Origin: Actinopolyspora lacussalsi subsp. righensis
GTDB taxonomy: Bacteria > Actinomycetota > Actinomycetes > Mycobacteriales > Pseudonocardiaceae
Reading direction: 5' to 3'
NCBI RefSeq assembly: GCF_900116555.1
Contig: NZ_FPAT01000015.1
Location: 62,001 to 126,000 of the forward strand
DNA length: 64,000 bases
Part shown: one piece after another, positions 1-9,573 of the stretch
Layout: each line of letters begins with the position of its first letter
Position numbering within the stretch: the first letter of the stretch is position 1
Translations under genes and position numbers: made by a program
Notes under the pieces: model-generated
The model's input: only the letters and a program-made list of their open reading frames with translations
What the model was told of the DNA's origin: nothing
The model's database searches: none

Positions 1-1392
1 CAGGTGCTGCGCGGCATCGCCCAACAGGCCGAGGGGCGAGCCCCGGTGGAGGCGGATCTGTTCCGGGAAGCGTTACGGCGTGGTCTCCAGCTGGCAGGGC
101 AGTCGGTGGCCCGACCGGTGGAGGGAACCCTGCTGACCGTGCTGCGCGCGGCCGTCGACGCCTGCTGGGAAGCGACCGACGAACTTCCCGAGGTGGTCGG
201 AGCCGCGACCAGGGCCTCGATCGACGCGTTGCGACTCACCCGCACGCAACTTCCGGTGCTGAACTCGGCGGGCGTGGTCGATGCCGGGGGGCGTGGACTG
301 GTCATCCTGCTCGACTCGCTGCACGCGGTGGTCTGCGACGCACAACGACTCGCGGCGGACAGCCCAGCCGTGCTGGACTCCGACCCGGCCGCTGCGGATA
401 TGCCCCGGCACGACTCGGACTACGACTACGAAGTCATGTACCTGCTCTCCGACGCACCCGCCTCCGTCGCCGCCGACCTGCGCAGTCACCTCGCGGAGCT
501 CGGTGACTGCGTGTCGGTGGCCGACACGGGAGAAGCCCTTCCGGACCCGACAACACCCGCCACCTGGGCGGTACACGTGCACTGCGACGACATCGGTGCG
601 GCCATCGAGTCGGGCATCGAACTCGGCAGGGTTCACGGCATCCGCGTCACCAGGTTCGCCGACCAGGTCGGCGACGCCGCGCGCGGTGGTTCGGGACAGC
701 GCGCCCACGCCGCGAGCGGCGACCTCTCGGAGGGACGTGTCGTACTCGCGGTCACGCGCGGCGGGCGGCTGGAAAGCCTCTTCCGCGCGGAAGGCGCGTT
801 GACGCTGCGCATCGACGAGCAGGAGGTGCCGGAGGCGCGGGAGCTCCTGGAGGCGATCCTCGACACCGGTTACGGGGACGTTCTGCTGCTGCCCAACGAG
901 GAGTCGTTGGCACCTCCGGCCGAGGACGCGGCACAGGCCGCACTGCGGGCGGGAATCGAAGTCGTGGTGGTCCCCACGGCGTCACCGGTGCAGGGACTGG
1001 CCGCGCTCGCGGTGCACGATCCGAACCGCAGGACCGCCGACGACACCGTCGCGCTGGCGGAGGCTGCCGCGGCGACGCGCCGTGGTGAGCTGAGCGTCGC
1101 GGCGGGGGAGGCACTGACCTGGGTCGGCTACTGCCGCAGCGGTGACCTGCTGGGCATGCTGGACGGCGAGGTCGTGCTCATCGGCGACGACAGGCGGCGG
1201 GCGGCCTGTCTGCTGCTGGACCGGATGCTCGCCTCGGGGGGAGAACTGGTCACCGCGCTGATTCCGGACCACGCTCCGACCGCGCTGCCCGAGGTGCTGG
1301 CCGAGCACCTGCGCGGAACCCATCCCGAGGTCGAGCTGATCTGCTACCCCTGCGGGGAGTCGACCACCGAACTGATGCTGGGAGTGGAGTGA
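1..1392 (+). CDS. DhaL/DAK2-domain protein (FakA/YloV-like), 5' end cut off
   Basis: The reading frame is open from the first base, so the true start lies outside the window and about 463 codons are seen. The visible part has the end of a DhaL (DAK2) domain (around residues 60-105, with the segment VVDAGGRGLVILLD), then a middle domain, and a C-terminal domain with VLAVTRGGRLESLF and LLPNEE segments. This is the layout of the FakA/YloV family, the ATP-binding subunit of fatty acid kinase in Firmicutes. In actinobacteria the gene usually sits just upstream of recG, as here. The DhaL metal-binding aspartates would lie in the missing N-terminus. Family assignment is good; the substrate in this organism is inferred. 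Confidence 0.8.
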   Translation, partial: QVLRGIAQQAEGRAPVEADLFREALRRGLQLAGQSVARPVEGTLLTVLRAAVDACWEATDELPEVVGAATRASIDALRLTRTQLPVLNSAGVVDAGGRGLVILLDSLHAVVCDAQRLAADSPAVLDSDPAAADMPRHDSDYDYEVMYLLSDAPASVAADLRSHLAELGDCVSVADTGEALPDPTTPATWAVHVHCDDIGAAIESGIELGRVHGIRVTRFADQVGDAARGGSGQRAHAASGDLSEGRVVLAVTRGGRLESLFRAEGALTLRIDEQEVPEARELLEAILDTGYGDVLLLPNEESLAPPAEDAAQAALRAGIEVVVVPTASPVQGLAALAVHDPNRRTADDTVALAEAAAATRRGELSVAAGEALTWVGYCRSGDLLGMLDGEVVLIGDDRRRAACLLLDRMLASGGELVTALIPDHAPTALPEVLAEHLRGTHPEVELICYPCGESTTELMLGVE

Positions 1393-1573
1393 ACGTTGTG
1401 CCTGGCGCAGGCCCCGAACCCAGGGGTGGGCGACCGTTGTCGGCCGCCTCGGATAGTTTGATCGTTGAACACCGATACGAGCCCTCGGGCGTCCCCGCAT
1501 CGGCCGAAGCGGCTCGGTCTGCCTACGACGTCGAAAGCACGGCTCAGTGCGCCGTGGCACTGCTGGTGAAGCG

Positions 1574-3826
1574 ATGACCGGGTGGGACACCAACCTCGAC
1601 CGGGTGTTGGGCGGCAAGACCGCCAAGGCACTCAACAGCTCGTTCGGCATGTCCACAGTGGGCGACCTGCTGCGGCACTATCCCCGCCGTTACGCGGAGC
1701 GTGGTGAGCTCACGGCTATCGGCGGGCTCGAGATCGGGGAGCACGCCACCGTGCTCGCCAGGGTCGAGCGAGTCGGCAAGCGCAAGATGCGGTCACGTCG
1801 CGGCACGATCCTGCAGGCCCGCATCACCGACGGCTCGCGCTCCATGTCCTGCACGTTCTTCAACCAGGCATGGCGCGAGCGCGAACTCCTCCCCGGCAGG
1901 ACGGGGATGTTCGCGGGCAAGGTCACGGCCTACCGCAACGAGCTGCAACTCGCCCATCCCGAGTACCAGTTGTTCACCGAGGAGGAGGAAGCCGACGCGC
2001 ACGACGCCGCGCGTGATTTCGCGGCCGCCCTGATCCCGGTGTATCCCGCCGCGCAGGGACTGCCCTCCTGGTCGTTGGCGCGTTGTGTGGCCCAGGTGCT
2101 CGACGGTTGGCAGGGCGTCGAGGACCCGTTGCCGGAGTCGTTGCGCGAGCGCGTCGGGCTGCTCGGGTTGAATCAGGCGTTGCACTGGATCCACCGGCCG
2201 GACGGGACGAACCAGGTCGACGAGGCACGACACCGGCTGAAGTGGGACGAAGCGCTGGGGGTGCAGCTGTCGCTGGCCAGGTCGCGGCTGCGGCAGGACG
2301 AGCGCCCCGCTCCGGCCTGCCCGCCGATCGACGGGGGTGTGCGAGCGGACTTCGATCGGCGTCTGCCGTTCGCGTTGACCGAGGGGCAGGTCGAGGTCGG
2401 TGAACAGCTCGCCGCGGATCTGTCCGAACGGCATCCGATGAATCGTCTGGTGCAGGGCGAGGTCGGTTCGGGCAAGACCGTGGTGGCGCTGCGTGCCATG
2501 CTGCAGGTGGTCGACTCCGGCAGGCAGGCCGCGATGCTGGCACCGACCGAGGTTCTCGCGGCGCAGCACGCCCGGTCACTCCGGGAGCTGCTGGGAGAAC
2601 TGGCCAGGGCGGGTGAGTTCGACTCCCCGGAGCACGCCACCAGGGTGACCCTGCTGACCGGCTCGTTGTCCGCCGCGCAGCGGAAGCAGGCGTTGTTGGA
2701 CGCGGCTTCCGGCGCGGCGGGGATCGTGGTCGGCACCCACGCGTTGATCCAGGACCAGGTCTCGTTCGCCGACCTCGGACTGGTGGTGGTCGACGAGCAG
2801 CATCGGTTCGGTGTCGAGCAGCGGGACGCGCTGCGGGGCCGCGCCGCCGAACAGGCCTGTCCGCACCTGCTGGTGATGACCGCGACACCGATTCCGCGTA
2901 CGGTCGCGATGACCGTTTTCGGGGACCTGCGCACTTCCGCGCTGCGTGAGCTGCCCCGAGGTCGCTCCCCGATCAGCACCACCGTGGTTCCGGCCGCGGA
3001 GAAACCGGCCTGGCTCGATCGGGTGTGGCAGCGTGTCACCGAGGAGGTGACCGCCGGGCGGCAGGTCTACGTGGTCTGTCCCCGAGTGGGGGACGGGACC
3101 GTCGTCGACTCCGAGGGGAGTTCCCGGAGCGGGGGCGAGTCCGCCGACGGGGAGGTCGTACCGGAAGCCGTGGACGATCCGCCGGGCGGAGCGGAAGGTA
3201 ACGGTTCGCGGCGTTCGCCGCTCGCCGTGGTCGAACTCGCCGAGCGACTGCGCCAGGGCCCGCTGCGGGATCTCCGTCTGGGAGCGCTGCACGGCAGGCT
3301 CGCCGCGGACGACAAGGACGCGGTGATGCGCCGGTTCGCCGCCGGTGAGCTCGATGTGCTCGTGGCGACCACCGTGATCGAGGTCGGTGTCGACGTGCCG
3401 AACGCGTCCACGATGGTGATCATGGACGCGGACCGGTTCGGGATGAGTCAGCTCCACCAGTTGCGCGGCCGGGTGGGTCGGGGGAGCGCCCCCGGATTGT
3501 GCCTGCTGGTCACCGAGGCGGTGCCCCAGACACCCGCCCGCGGCCGACTGGACGCCGTCGCCTCGACCACCGACGGCTTCGAACTCGCCAGGCTCGATCT
3601 GCTGCAACGTCGGGAGGGTGACGTGCTCGGCGAGGCGCAGTCCGGCACGAAGTCCGCGCTGCGGATGCTGTCGCTGGTGCACGACGAGGAGGTCATCGCC
3701 GAGGCGGGCGGCGAGGCGGAGGCAGTCGTACGGCAGGACCCCGAACTGCGTGCCCACCCGGGACTGGCCGGGATGATCACCGAACTCCTCGCCGAGGAGC
3801 GTGCCGAGTTCCTGGAGAAGTCCTAG
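1574..3826 (+). CDS. recG: ATP-dependent DNA helicase RecG
   Basis: RecG remodels stalled replication forks and branch-migrates Holliday junctions. The protein of about 750 residues starts with the OB-fold wedge domain. It then shows Walker A GEVGSGKT near residue 297, the DExH-box variant DEQH near 406, TATPIPRT (motif III), and the C-terminal QLRGRVGRG (motif VI). I chose ATG 1574 because MTGWDTNLDRVLG aligns with the usual start; an in-frame GTG at 1547 would add nine residues. A roughly 45-residue Gly/Ser/Glu-rich insert lies between the two helicase lobes (around nt 3088-3216), in a place where actinobacterial RecG proteins vary. It follows the DhaL gene after a spacer of about 180 bp. 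Confidence 0.95.
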   Translation: MTGWDTNLDRVLGGKTAKALNSSFGMSTVGDLLRHYPRRYAERGELTAIGGLEIGEHATVLARVERVGKRKMRSRRGTILQARITDGSRSMSCTFFNQAWRERELLPGRTGMFAGKVTAYRNELQLAHPEYQLFTEEEEADAHDAARDFAAALIPVYPAAQGLPSWSLARCVAQVLDGWQGVEDPLPESLRERVGLLGLNQALHWIHRPDGTNQVDEARHRLKWDEALGVQLSLARSRLRQDERPAPACPPIDGGVRADFDRRLPFALTEGQVEVGEQLAADLSERHPMNRLVQGEVGSGKTVVALRAMLQVVDSGRQAAMLAPTEVLAAQHARSLRELLGELARAGEFDSPEHATRVTLLTGSLSAAQRKQALLDAASGAAGIVVGTHALIQDQVSFADLGLVVVDEQHRFGVEQRDALRGRAAEQACPHLLVMTATPIPRTVAMTVFGDLRTSALRELPRGRSPISTTVVPAAEKPAWLDRVWQRVTEEVTAGRQVYVVCPRVGDGTVVDSEGSSRSGGESADGEVVPEAVDDPPGGAEGNGSRRSPLAVVELAERLRQGPLRDLRLGALHGRLAADDKDAVMRRFAAGELDVLVATTVIEVGVDVPNASTMVIMDADRFGMSQLHQLRGRVGRGSAPGLCLLVTEAVPQTPARGRLDAVASTTDGFELARLDLLQRREGDVLGEAQSGTKSALRMLSLVHDEEVIAEAGGEAEAVVRQDPELRAHPGLAGMITELLAEERAEFLEKS

Positions 3827-4248
3827 TAGGACTCCGTCGATTCGGTTTTCCGCTGTGCCGGGCGTGAAGCGGCAGCACCGAAGATCACGCGATGGAGCGC
3901 GGTAACCGCCCAGCGCGAGATTTCGTGACTTACGTCTCCTCGGGTGTTGGTGTGACCGCTCCTCCGGCTGGCGCGTCGGCGCGCAGCGCGCGAACATCGA
4001 CACCTACGGTGTCCGCTTCCGCCGATCCCGCCCGCGGCCTTGGTGAGAACATTCGTCACATTCGTTTTTTTGTGAATATGTTGATTATTTCTATTGGTTG
4101 ATCCTTGTTCGCCGGTTCCGGATTTGCAGGTCGCATACGGGGCACTTGTGGATCATGAGTTCCATCACGCGAGAACAGCTCCCGAAGAGGAGAATTTTCG
4201 GGGTATTGTTCGCAGGCGATCCGACACCTGCCCCAGGAGGTAGCCGGC
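3827..4248. other. intergenic region before pyc with an AT-rich patch
   Basis: No convincing gene is seen in this 422-bp gap. Bases 4050-4105 are markedly AT-rich for this genome (a run of seven T followed by GTGAATATG and TTGATTATTTC), which is typical of a promoter region. I could not define a clean -35/-10 pair. A strong Shine-Dalgarno AGGAGG lies at 4235-4240, eight bases before the pyc ATG. Confidence 0.5.
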
Positions 4249-7200
4249 ATGTTCCGCAAGGTCCTCGTCGCCAACCGTGGCGAGATAGCCATCCGCGCGT
4301 TCCGCGCCGGATACGAGCTCGGCGCGAAAACCGTGGCCGTGTTTCCCCACGAGGATCGCAACTCACTGCACCGGCTGAAGGCGGACGAGTCCTACGAGAT
4401 CGGCGCTGCCGGTCACCCCGTTCGGGCTTATCTGTCCGTCGAGGAAATCATCCGGGCGGCCCGAACAGCGGGCGCCGATGCGATCTATCCGGGTTACGGA
4501 TTCCTGTCCGAGAACCCCGACCTGGCCGAGGCCTGCCAACAGGCCGGTATCACCTTCATCGGTCCGTCACACGAGATTCTGCAGCTCACGGGCAACAAGG
4601 CCAGTGCGGTCCGGGCCGCCAAAGCGGCCGGGGTGCCCGTACTCGAGTCCTCCGCCCCCTCCGCCGACGTCGAGGAACTGATGAACTCCGCCGGGGACAT
4701 GCGGTTCCCGGTGTTCGTCAAGGCCGTCGCGGGCGGCGGTGGCCGCGGCATGCGCAGGGTCAACGATCTCGATTCGCTGCGTGAGGCGTTGGAAGCCGCC
4801 ATGCGCGAAGCCGAATCCGCTTTCGGCGACCCCACCGTCTTCCTCGAGCAGGCCGTGGTCAATCCACGGCACATCGAGGTGCAGATCCTCGCCGATTCGG
4901 CGGGCAACGTGGTTCACCTCTACGAACGCGACTGCTCGGTACAGCGCAGGCACCAGAAGGTCGTGGAGATCGCCCCGGCCCCGAACCTGGACCCGCAGCT
5001 GCGGGAACGGATCTGTGCCGACGCGGTGGCGTTCGCGCGGGAGATCGGCTACGTCAACGCGGGGACGGTGGAGTTCCTCGTCGACGAGCACGGCCGGCAC
5101 GTGTTCATCGAGATGAACCCCCGGATTCAGGTGGAACACACCGTCACCGAGGAGGTCACCGACGCCGACCTGGTGCAGTCCCAGGTGCGTGTCGCCGCAG
5201 GGGAGACACTGCCGGACCTCGGCATGTCCCAGGACGGCATCCGGCTGCGCGGTGCGGCGCTGCAGTGCCGGATCACCACCGAGGACCCGGCCAACGGTTT
5301 CCGGCCCGACACCGGAATGATCAGTGCCTACCGCTCGCCGGGCGGTGCCGGTGTCCGACTGGACGGTGGCACGGCCTTCTCCGGCAGCAGCGTCAGCGCC
5401 CACTTCGACTCCATGCTGGTCAAGTTGACCTGTCGTGGTCGGGACTTCGACACCGCCGTGGCGCGGGCACGACGGGCCGTCGCGGAGTTCCGGATCCGCG
5501 GTGTGTCCACCAACATTCCGTTCCTGCAGGCGGTGCTCGACGACCCGGACTTCGGCGCCGGAAGAATCACCACGTCCTTCATCGACGAGCGCCCGAAGCT
5601 GTTGACCGCGCGCCACTCGGCCGACCGGGGAACCCGGCTGCTGAGCTACCTCGCGGACGTGACCGTCAACCGTCCCTACGGGGAACGCCCCGCCGCTCCC
5701 GAGCCGAGGCACAAACTGCCCGCCGCCGATCTCGACACCCCGCCGCCCGCGGGATCGAAGGATCGGCTCGACCGACTGGGCCCGGAGGGCTTCGCGCGGT
5801 GGCTGCGCGACTCCGACGCCGTCGGGGTCACCGAGACGACGTTCCGGGACGCTCACCAGTCCCTGCTCGCCACCCGGGTCCGCACCAAGGACCTCACCAC
5901 GGTCGCTCCCCACGTGGCCCGCACGACTCCCGAACTGCTCTCGCTGGAGTGCTGGGGCGGTGCCACCTACGACGTCTCGTTGCGGTTCCTGGCCGAGGAC
6001 CCGTGGGAGAGGCTGGCCGCGCTGCGCCGAGCCGTCCCCAACATCTGTCTGCAGATGCTGCTGCGCGGGCGCAACACGGTCGGCTACACGCCCTACCCCA
6101 CCGAGGTGACCGAGCACTTCGTGGCGGAGGCCACCGAGACGGGTATCGACATCTTCCGCATCTTCGACGCGCTCAACGACGTGGAGCAGATGCGCCCGGC
6201 CATTAGGGCGGTGCGCGACACCGGGCGTTCCGTGGCGGAGGTGGCGCTCTGCTACACGGGGGATCTCTCCGACCCCGACGAGCGGATCTACACCCTGGAC
6301 TACTACCTGCGGTTGGCGGAGCGGATCGTCGAGGCGGGCGCGCACGTGCTGGCGATCAAGGACATGGCCGGACTGCTGCGCCCGCCCGCCGCCGCCACGC
6401 TGGTCTCCGCGCTGCGGCGCGAGTTCGACCTGCCGGTGCACCTGCACACCCACGACACCCCCGGTGGGCAGCTGGCCACTTACCAGGCCGCCGTGCAGGC
6501 CGGGGTGGACGCCGTGGACGGGGCGTCCGCGTCGCTGGCGGGGACCACCTCGCAGCCCGCCCTCTCCTCGATCGTGGCCGCCACCGATCACACCGAACGG
6601 GAGACCGGCCTGGACCTGGACGCGGTGTGCGATCTGGAGCCCTACTGGGAGTCGGTCCGCAAGATCTACCGGCCCTTCGAGGCGGGGCTGGCGGCTCCCA
6701 CGGGACGTGTCTATCGGCACGAGATCCCCGGCGGGCAGCTGTCCAATCTGCGGACGCAGGCCGTGGCCCTCGGACTCGGCGACAAGTTCGAGGAGATCGA
6801 GGCGATGTACGCCGCCGCCGACCGCATGCTCGGTCGGCTGGTCAAGGTCACTCCGTCCTCGAAGGTCGTGGGGGACCTGGCGTTGCACCTGGTCGGAGCC
6901 GGGGTGGCCCCGGGCGAGTTCGAGGCCGAGCCGCACAGGTTCGACATCCCGGATTCGGTGATCGGGTTCCTGCAGGGTGAGCTCGGTGATCCGCCCGGTG
7001 GTTGGCCCGAACCCTTCCGCAGCCGTGCGCTGCGGGGCAGGCCCGCCGAACGTCAACTGGTCGAACTCTCCGAGGAGGACCGCAAGGGGCTGGCGACCGA
7101 CCGGAGGGAGACGCTGAACCGGCTGCTGTTCCCCAAACCCACCAGGGAGTTCAACGAGCACCGTCACTCCTACGGTGACACCTCGCTGCTGAGCAGCAAG

Positions 7201-7626
7201 GACTTCTTCTACGGGCTGCGTGCGGGCGAGGAGTACGCCGTGGACCTGGACCAGGGTGTGCGGTTGCTGATCGGCCTGGAGGCGATCAGCGAGGCCGACG
7301 AACGCGGTGTACGCACCGTCATGGCCATTCTCAACGGCCAGATGCGCCCCATACAGGTCAGGGACCGTTCGGTCGCCTCCGAACTCCCCGTCGCCGAGAA
7401 GGCCGAACGCACCAACCCCGCGCACGTCGCGGCACCGTTCTCCGGGGTGGTCACGCTTTCCGCCTCGGAGGGCGAAACGGTCGAGACCGGCCAGACGGTC
7501 GCCACCATCGAGGCCATGAAGATGGAGGCGGCGATCACCGCCCAGCAGGGCGGCACGGTCAAGCGTGTGGCCATCGGTGCGGTACAGCAGGTCGAGGGCG
7601 GCGATCTGGTCATCGAGATCGGTTGA
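4249..7626 (+). CDS. pyc: pyruvate carboxylase
   Basis: Biotin enzyme that carboxylates pyruvate to oxaloacetate to refill the TCA cycle. The 1125 residues match the single-chain form. A biotin carboxylase/ATP-grasp half (AGGGGRGMR near 161-169, EMNPRIQVEHTVTEE near 287) is followed by the carboxyltransferase barrel (ETTFRDAHQSLLATR near 526, IKDMAGLLRP near 703) and a C-terminal biotinyl domain with EAMKMEA, biotinylated Lys about 1091. The start is fixed by ATG with AGGAGG eight bases upstream. Probably transcribed from its own promoter in the AT-rich gap. Confidence 0.97.
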   Translation: MFRKVLVANRGEIAIRAFRAGYELGAKTVAVFPHEDRNSLHRLKADESYEIGAAGHPVRAYLSVEEIIRAARTAGADAIYPGYGFLSENPDLAEACQQAGITFIGPSHEILQLTGNKASAVRAAKAAGVPVLESSAPSADVEELMNSAGDMRFPVFVKAVAGGGGRGMRRVNDLDSLREALEAAMREAESAFGDPTVFLEQAVVNPRHIEVQILADSAGNVVHLYERDCSVQRRHQKVVEIAPAPNLDPQLRERICADAVAFAREIGYVNAGTVEFLVDEHGRHVFIEMNPRIQVEHTVTEEVTDADLVQSQVRVAAGETLPDLGMSQDGIRLRGAALQCRITTEDPANGFRPDTGMISAYRSPGGAGVRLDGGTAFSGSSVSAHFDSMLVKLTCRGRDFDTAVARARRAVAEFRIRGVSTNIPFLQAVLDDPDFGAGRITTSFIDERPKLLTARHSADRGTRLLSYLADVTVNRPYGERPAAPEPRHKLPAADLDTPPPAGSKDRLDRLGPEGFARWLRDSDAVGVTETTFRDAHQSLLATRVRTKDLTTVAPHVARTTPELLSLECWGGATYDVSLRFLAEDPWERLAALRRAVPNICLQMLLRGRNTVGYTPYPTEVTEHFVAEATETGIDIFRIFDALNDVEQMRPAIRAVRDTGRSVAEVALCYTGDLSDPDERIYTLDYYLRLAERIVEAGAHVLAIKDMAGLLRPPAAATLVSALRREFDLPVHLHTHDTPGGQLATYQAAVQAGVDAVDGASASLAGTTSQPALSSIVAATDHTERETGLDLDAVCDLEPYWESVRKIYRPFEAGLAAPTGRVYRHEIPGGQLSNLRTQAVALGLGDKFEEIEAMYAAADRMLGRLVKVTPSSKVVGDLALHLVGAGVAPGEFEAEPHRFDIPDSVIGFLQGELGDPPGGWPEPFRSRALRGRPAERQLVELSEEDRKGLATDRRETLNRLLFPKPTREFNEHRHSYGDTSLLSSKDFFYGLRAGEEYAVDLDQGVRLLIGLEAISEADERGVRTVMAILNGQMRPIQVRDRSVASELPVAEKAERTNPAHVAAPFSGVVTLSASEGETVETGQTVATIEAMKMEAAITAQQGGTVKRVAIGAVQQVEGGDLVIEIG

Positions 7627-7791
7627 ACGATTCCGCCGCTCGGCTCCTCCGGAGGGGGCGGGCTCTACCGGGGGAGCCGCCACTCCTCCGGAGAGCCCGC
7701 TCGGGCGACGGTTCCCCCGCGCGCCGTCGCCACGAGCTCCCCACTTCCCCCCTGCGGTGACCGGGCGACAGCGGTGGGCGAGGATGGTCCG

Positions 7792-8355
7792 GTGACCAGA
7801 ATCGTCGCGGGAACCGCCGGTGGGCGCCGTATCGAGGTGCCGCAACGTGGCACCAGACCAGTCACCGAACGAGTGCGCGAGGCACTGTTCAGCGCGCTGG
7901 AGGCCATGACGGAACTGTCCGGGACCAGAGTGCTGGATCTGTTCGCTGGCTCGGGCGGTTTCGGCTTCGAGGCGCTCTCGCGCGGTGCCGAACACGCCAC
8001 CTTCGTCGAATCGGACCGGCGCGCCGCCGGAGTGCTGCGTCGTAACGCCGAGACTCTCGGCTTCCGCTCCATCGGTATCGAGCAGTCCCCCGTGCGCTCG
8101 GTGCTGACCCGGTCCCCGGGCGAACCCTACGACCTGGTCTTCGCCGATCCCCCCTTCGCGATGGACTCCGCCGAGTTGGACGAGTGCTGGCAGGCGTTGG
8201 TTCGCAACGACTGGCTGAACCGGGACGGCCTGGTCATCGTCGAGCGGTTCTGGAACAGTCCCGCCCCGGTGTGGCCCGCGGGTATCGAGGAGCTGCGGAA
8301 CAAGCGTTACGGCGACGCCGCCGTCTACTGGGCCGAACGCGTTCCGCCGGAGTGA
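7792..8355 (+). CDS. rsmD: 16S rRNA (guanine(966)-N2)-methyltransferase RsmD
   Basis: SAM-dependent methylation of G966 in 16S rRNA during 30S assembly. The 187-residue protein shows RIVAGTAGGRRIEVP at the N-terminus, the SAM-binding segment DLFAGSGGFGFEALSRG, and the catalytic FADPPF motif of N2-guanine methyltransferases. GTG 7792 is chosen because the family starts with this (T)RIVAG segment; an upstream in-frame start at 7774 is possible. It is followed by coaD, the usual rsmD-coaD pair. Confidence 0.94.
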   Translation: MTRIVAGTAGGRRIEVPQRGTRPVTERVREALFSALEAMTELSGTRVLDLFAGSGGFGFEALSRGAEHATFVESDRRAAGVLRRNAETLGFRSIGIEQSPVRSVLTRSPGEPYDLVFADPPFAMDSAELDECWQALVRNDWLNRDGLVIVERFWNSPAPVWPAGIEELRNKRYGDAAVYWAERVPPE

Positions 8356-8451
8356 TGGCCGAAGCCCGCTCGCTCGTCTCCCGTACGTTCGGTGGTGAGT
8401 CACACCACCTCGTCCTGAGTCCTACCGGCGGGTACTGCTAAGTTGCCGCTC

Positions 8452-8937
8452 ATGAGGCGTGCCGTCTGTCCAGGTTCTTACGATCCGGTCACCAATGGCC
8501 ATTTGGACATCATCGAGCGAGCGGCGGGGCTGTTCGACGAGGTAACCGTCGCCGTGCTCGTGAACAAGAGCAAGAAGAGCCTGTTCGACGTCGACGAGCG
8601 GATCGAGATGCTGCGCGAGGTCAGCAAACCGTGGCCGAACGTGGTCGTCGACTCCTGGCACGGTCTGCTCGTGGACTACTGCAAGGCCAACGGGATCGGT
8701 GCGATCGTCAAAGGGCTGCGTGCGGTCAGTGATTTCGACTACGAGCTGCAGATGGCGCAGATGAACCAGCGGCTCTCCGGAGTCGAGACGCTGTTCATGT
8801 CCACCAACCCGCTCTACAGCTTCCTGGCCAGTTCACTGGTCAAGGAGGTGGCCACCTACGGTGGCGACGTTTCCAACCTGTTGCCGCCGAGGATCGAACG
8901 ACGGCTGCTCGACCGGTTGGCGGAAACGGCCGAGTGA
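8452..8937 (+). CDS. coaD: phosphopantetheine adenylyltransferase (CoaD)
   Basis: Transfers AMP from ATP to 4'-phosphopantetheine, the penultimate step of coenzyme A synthesis. The 161 residues are the usual length. Visible motifs are [15 protein letters not shown] (nucleotidyltransferase T/HxGH site), VDERIEML, and the C-terminal [21 protein letters not shown] 8452 is preferred over the in-frame TTG at 8443. It follows rsmD by about 100 bp. Confidence 0.96.
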   Translation: MRRAVCPGSYDPVTNGHLDIIERAAGLFDEVTVAVLVNKSKKSLFDVDERIEMLREVSKPWPNVVVDSWHGLLVDYCKANGIGAIVKGLRAVSDFDYELQMAQMNQRLSGVETLFMSTNPLYSFLASSLVKEVATYGGDVSNLLPPRIERRLLDRLAETAE

Positions 8938-9008
8938 GCGGGGCGGATCAGCCGCCTCGGCAACCGGGAACGGACGTCGCGCGGTGACCCCCGTGGCACC
9001 GTGATCCG

Positions 9009-9464
9009 TCAGTCCAGCGAGAGCTTCATGCCGACGTGGGTGGCGCTGAAGCCGAGCCGTTCGTAGAACCGGTGCGCGGCCGTTCGACCGCTGTCGGAGG
9101 TCAGCTGTATCCGCCCCGCGCCGCGCTCGCGTGCCACCGAGATCGCCCATTCGCACATCCGCCCGCCGATCCCGAGGCCGCGGTACTCCGAGCCGACCCG
9201 AACCGCTTCCAACTGGGCCCGCTTGGTGCCCACAAGCGACAGTCCGGCGATGAAGCTCAGTTGCAGGGTTCCCACGATCTCGCCGTCGAGCTCGGCGACC
9301 ACGAGTAGTTGGTTCGGGTCCGAGGCGATCTCCGCGAACGCGGTGTCGTAGGCCGGATCTCCGGGACGCTCCCGGTGGCGGCCCAGTTCGTCATCGCTGA
9401 GCAGGGAGACCACGGCCGTCACGTCCGCGGCCCGTGCGGGGCGGAAGCTGAATCGTTCGTCCAT
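9009..9464 (-). CDS. GNAT-family N-acetyltransferase
   Basis: A 151-residue single-domain acetyltransferase. The N-terminus FSFRPARAADV is the typical beta-1 start. The acetyl-CoA pyrophosphate loop is GSEYRGLGIGGRM (Q/RxxGxG/A), and the C-terminus has SDSGRTAAHRFYERLGF, a classic GNAT ending. The substrate cannot be read from sequence. It converges on coaD and is divergent from the ribonuclease gene downstream. Confidence 0.88.
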   Translation of the reverse strand: MDERFSFRPARAADVTAVVSLLSDDELGRHRERPGDPAYDTAFAEIASDPNQLLVVAELDGEIVGTLQLSFIAGLSLVGTKRAQLEAVRVGSEYRGLGIGGRMCEWAISVARERGAGRIQLTSDSGRTAAHRFYERLGFSATHVGMKLSLD

Positions 9465-9573
9465 CGGGTGAGCAGTCTAGTCGCGCGACGCGCCGCGGGT
9501 TCGCGTTCGCTGCCGTCGTTCGTCATTCGCCGTTCACGGCTGTGCCTGGTGTCGGTTACGCGGCGGAGTTAAC

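Noticed and set aside
4567-8403. Very long minus-strand open frame (1278 codons) opposite pyc and rsmD
   Set aside because: It is the shadow of GC-rich plus-strand genes with strong homology; its own translation is low-complexity with no domain.
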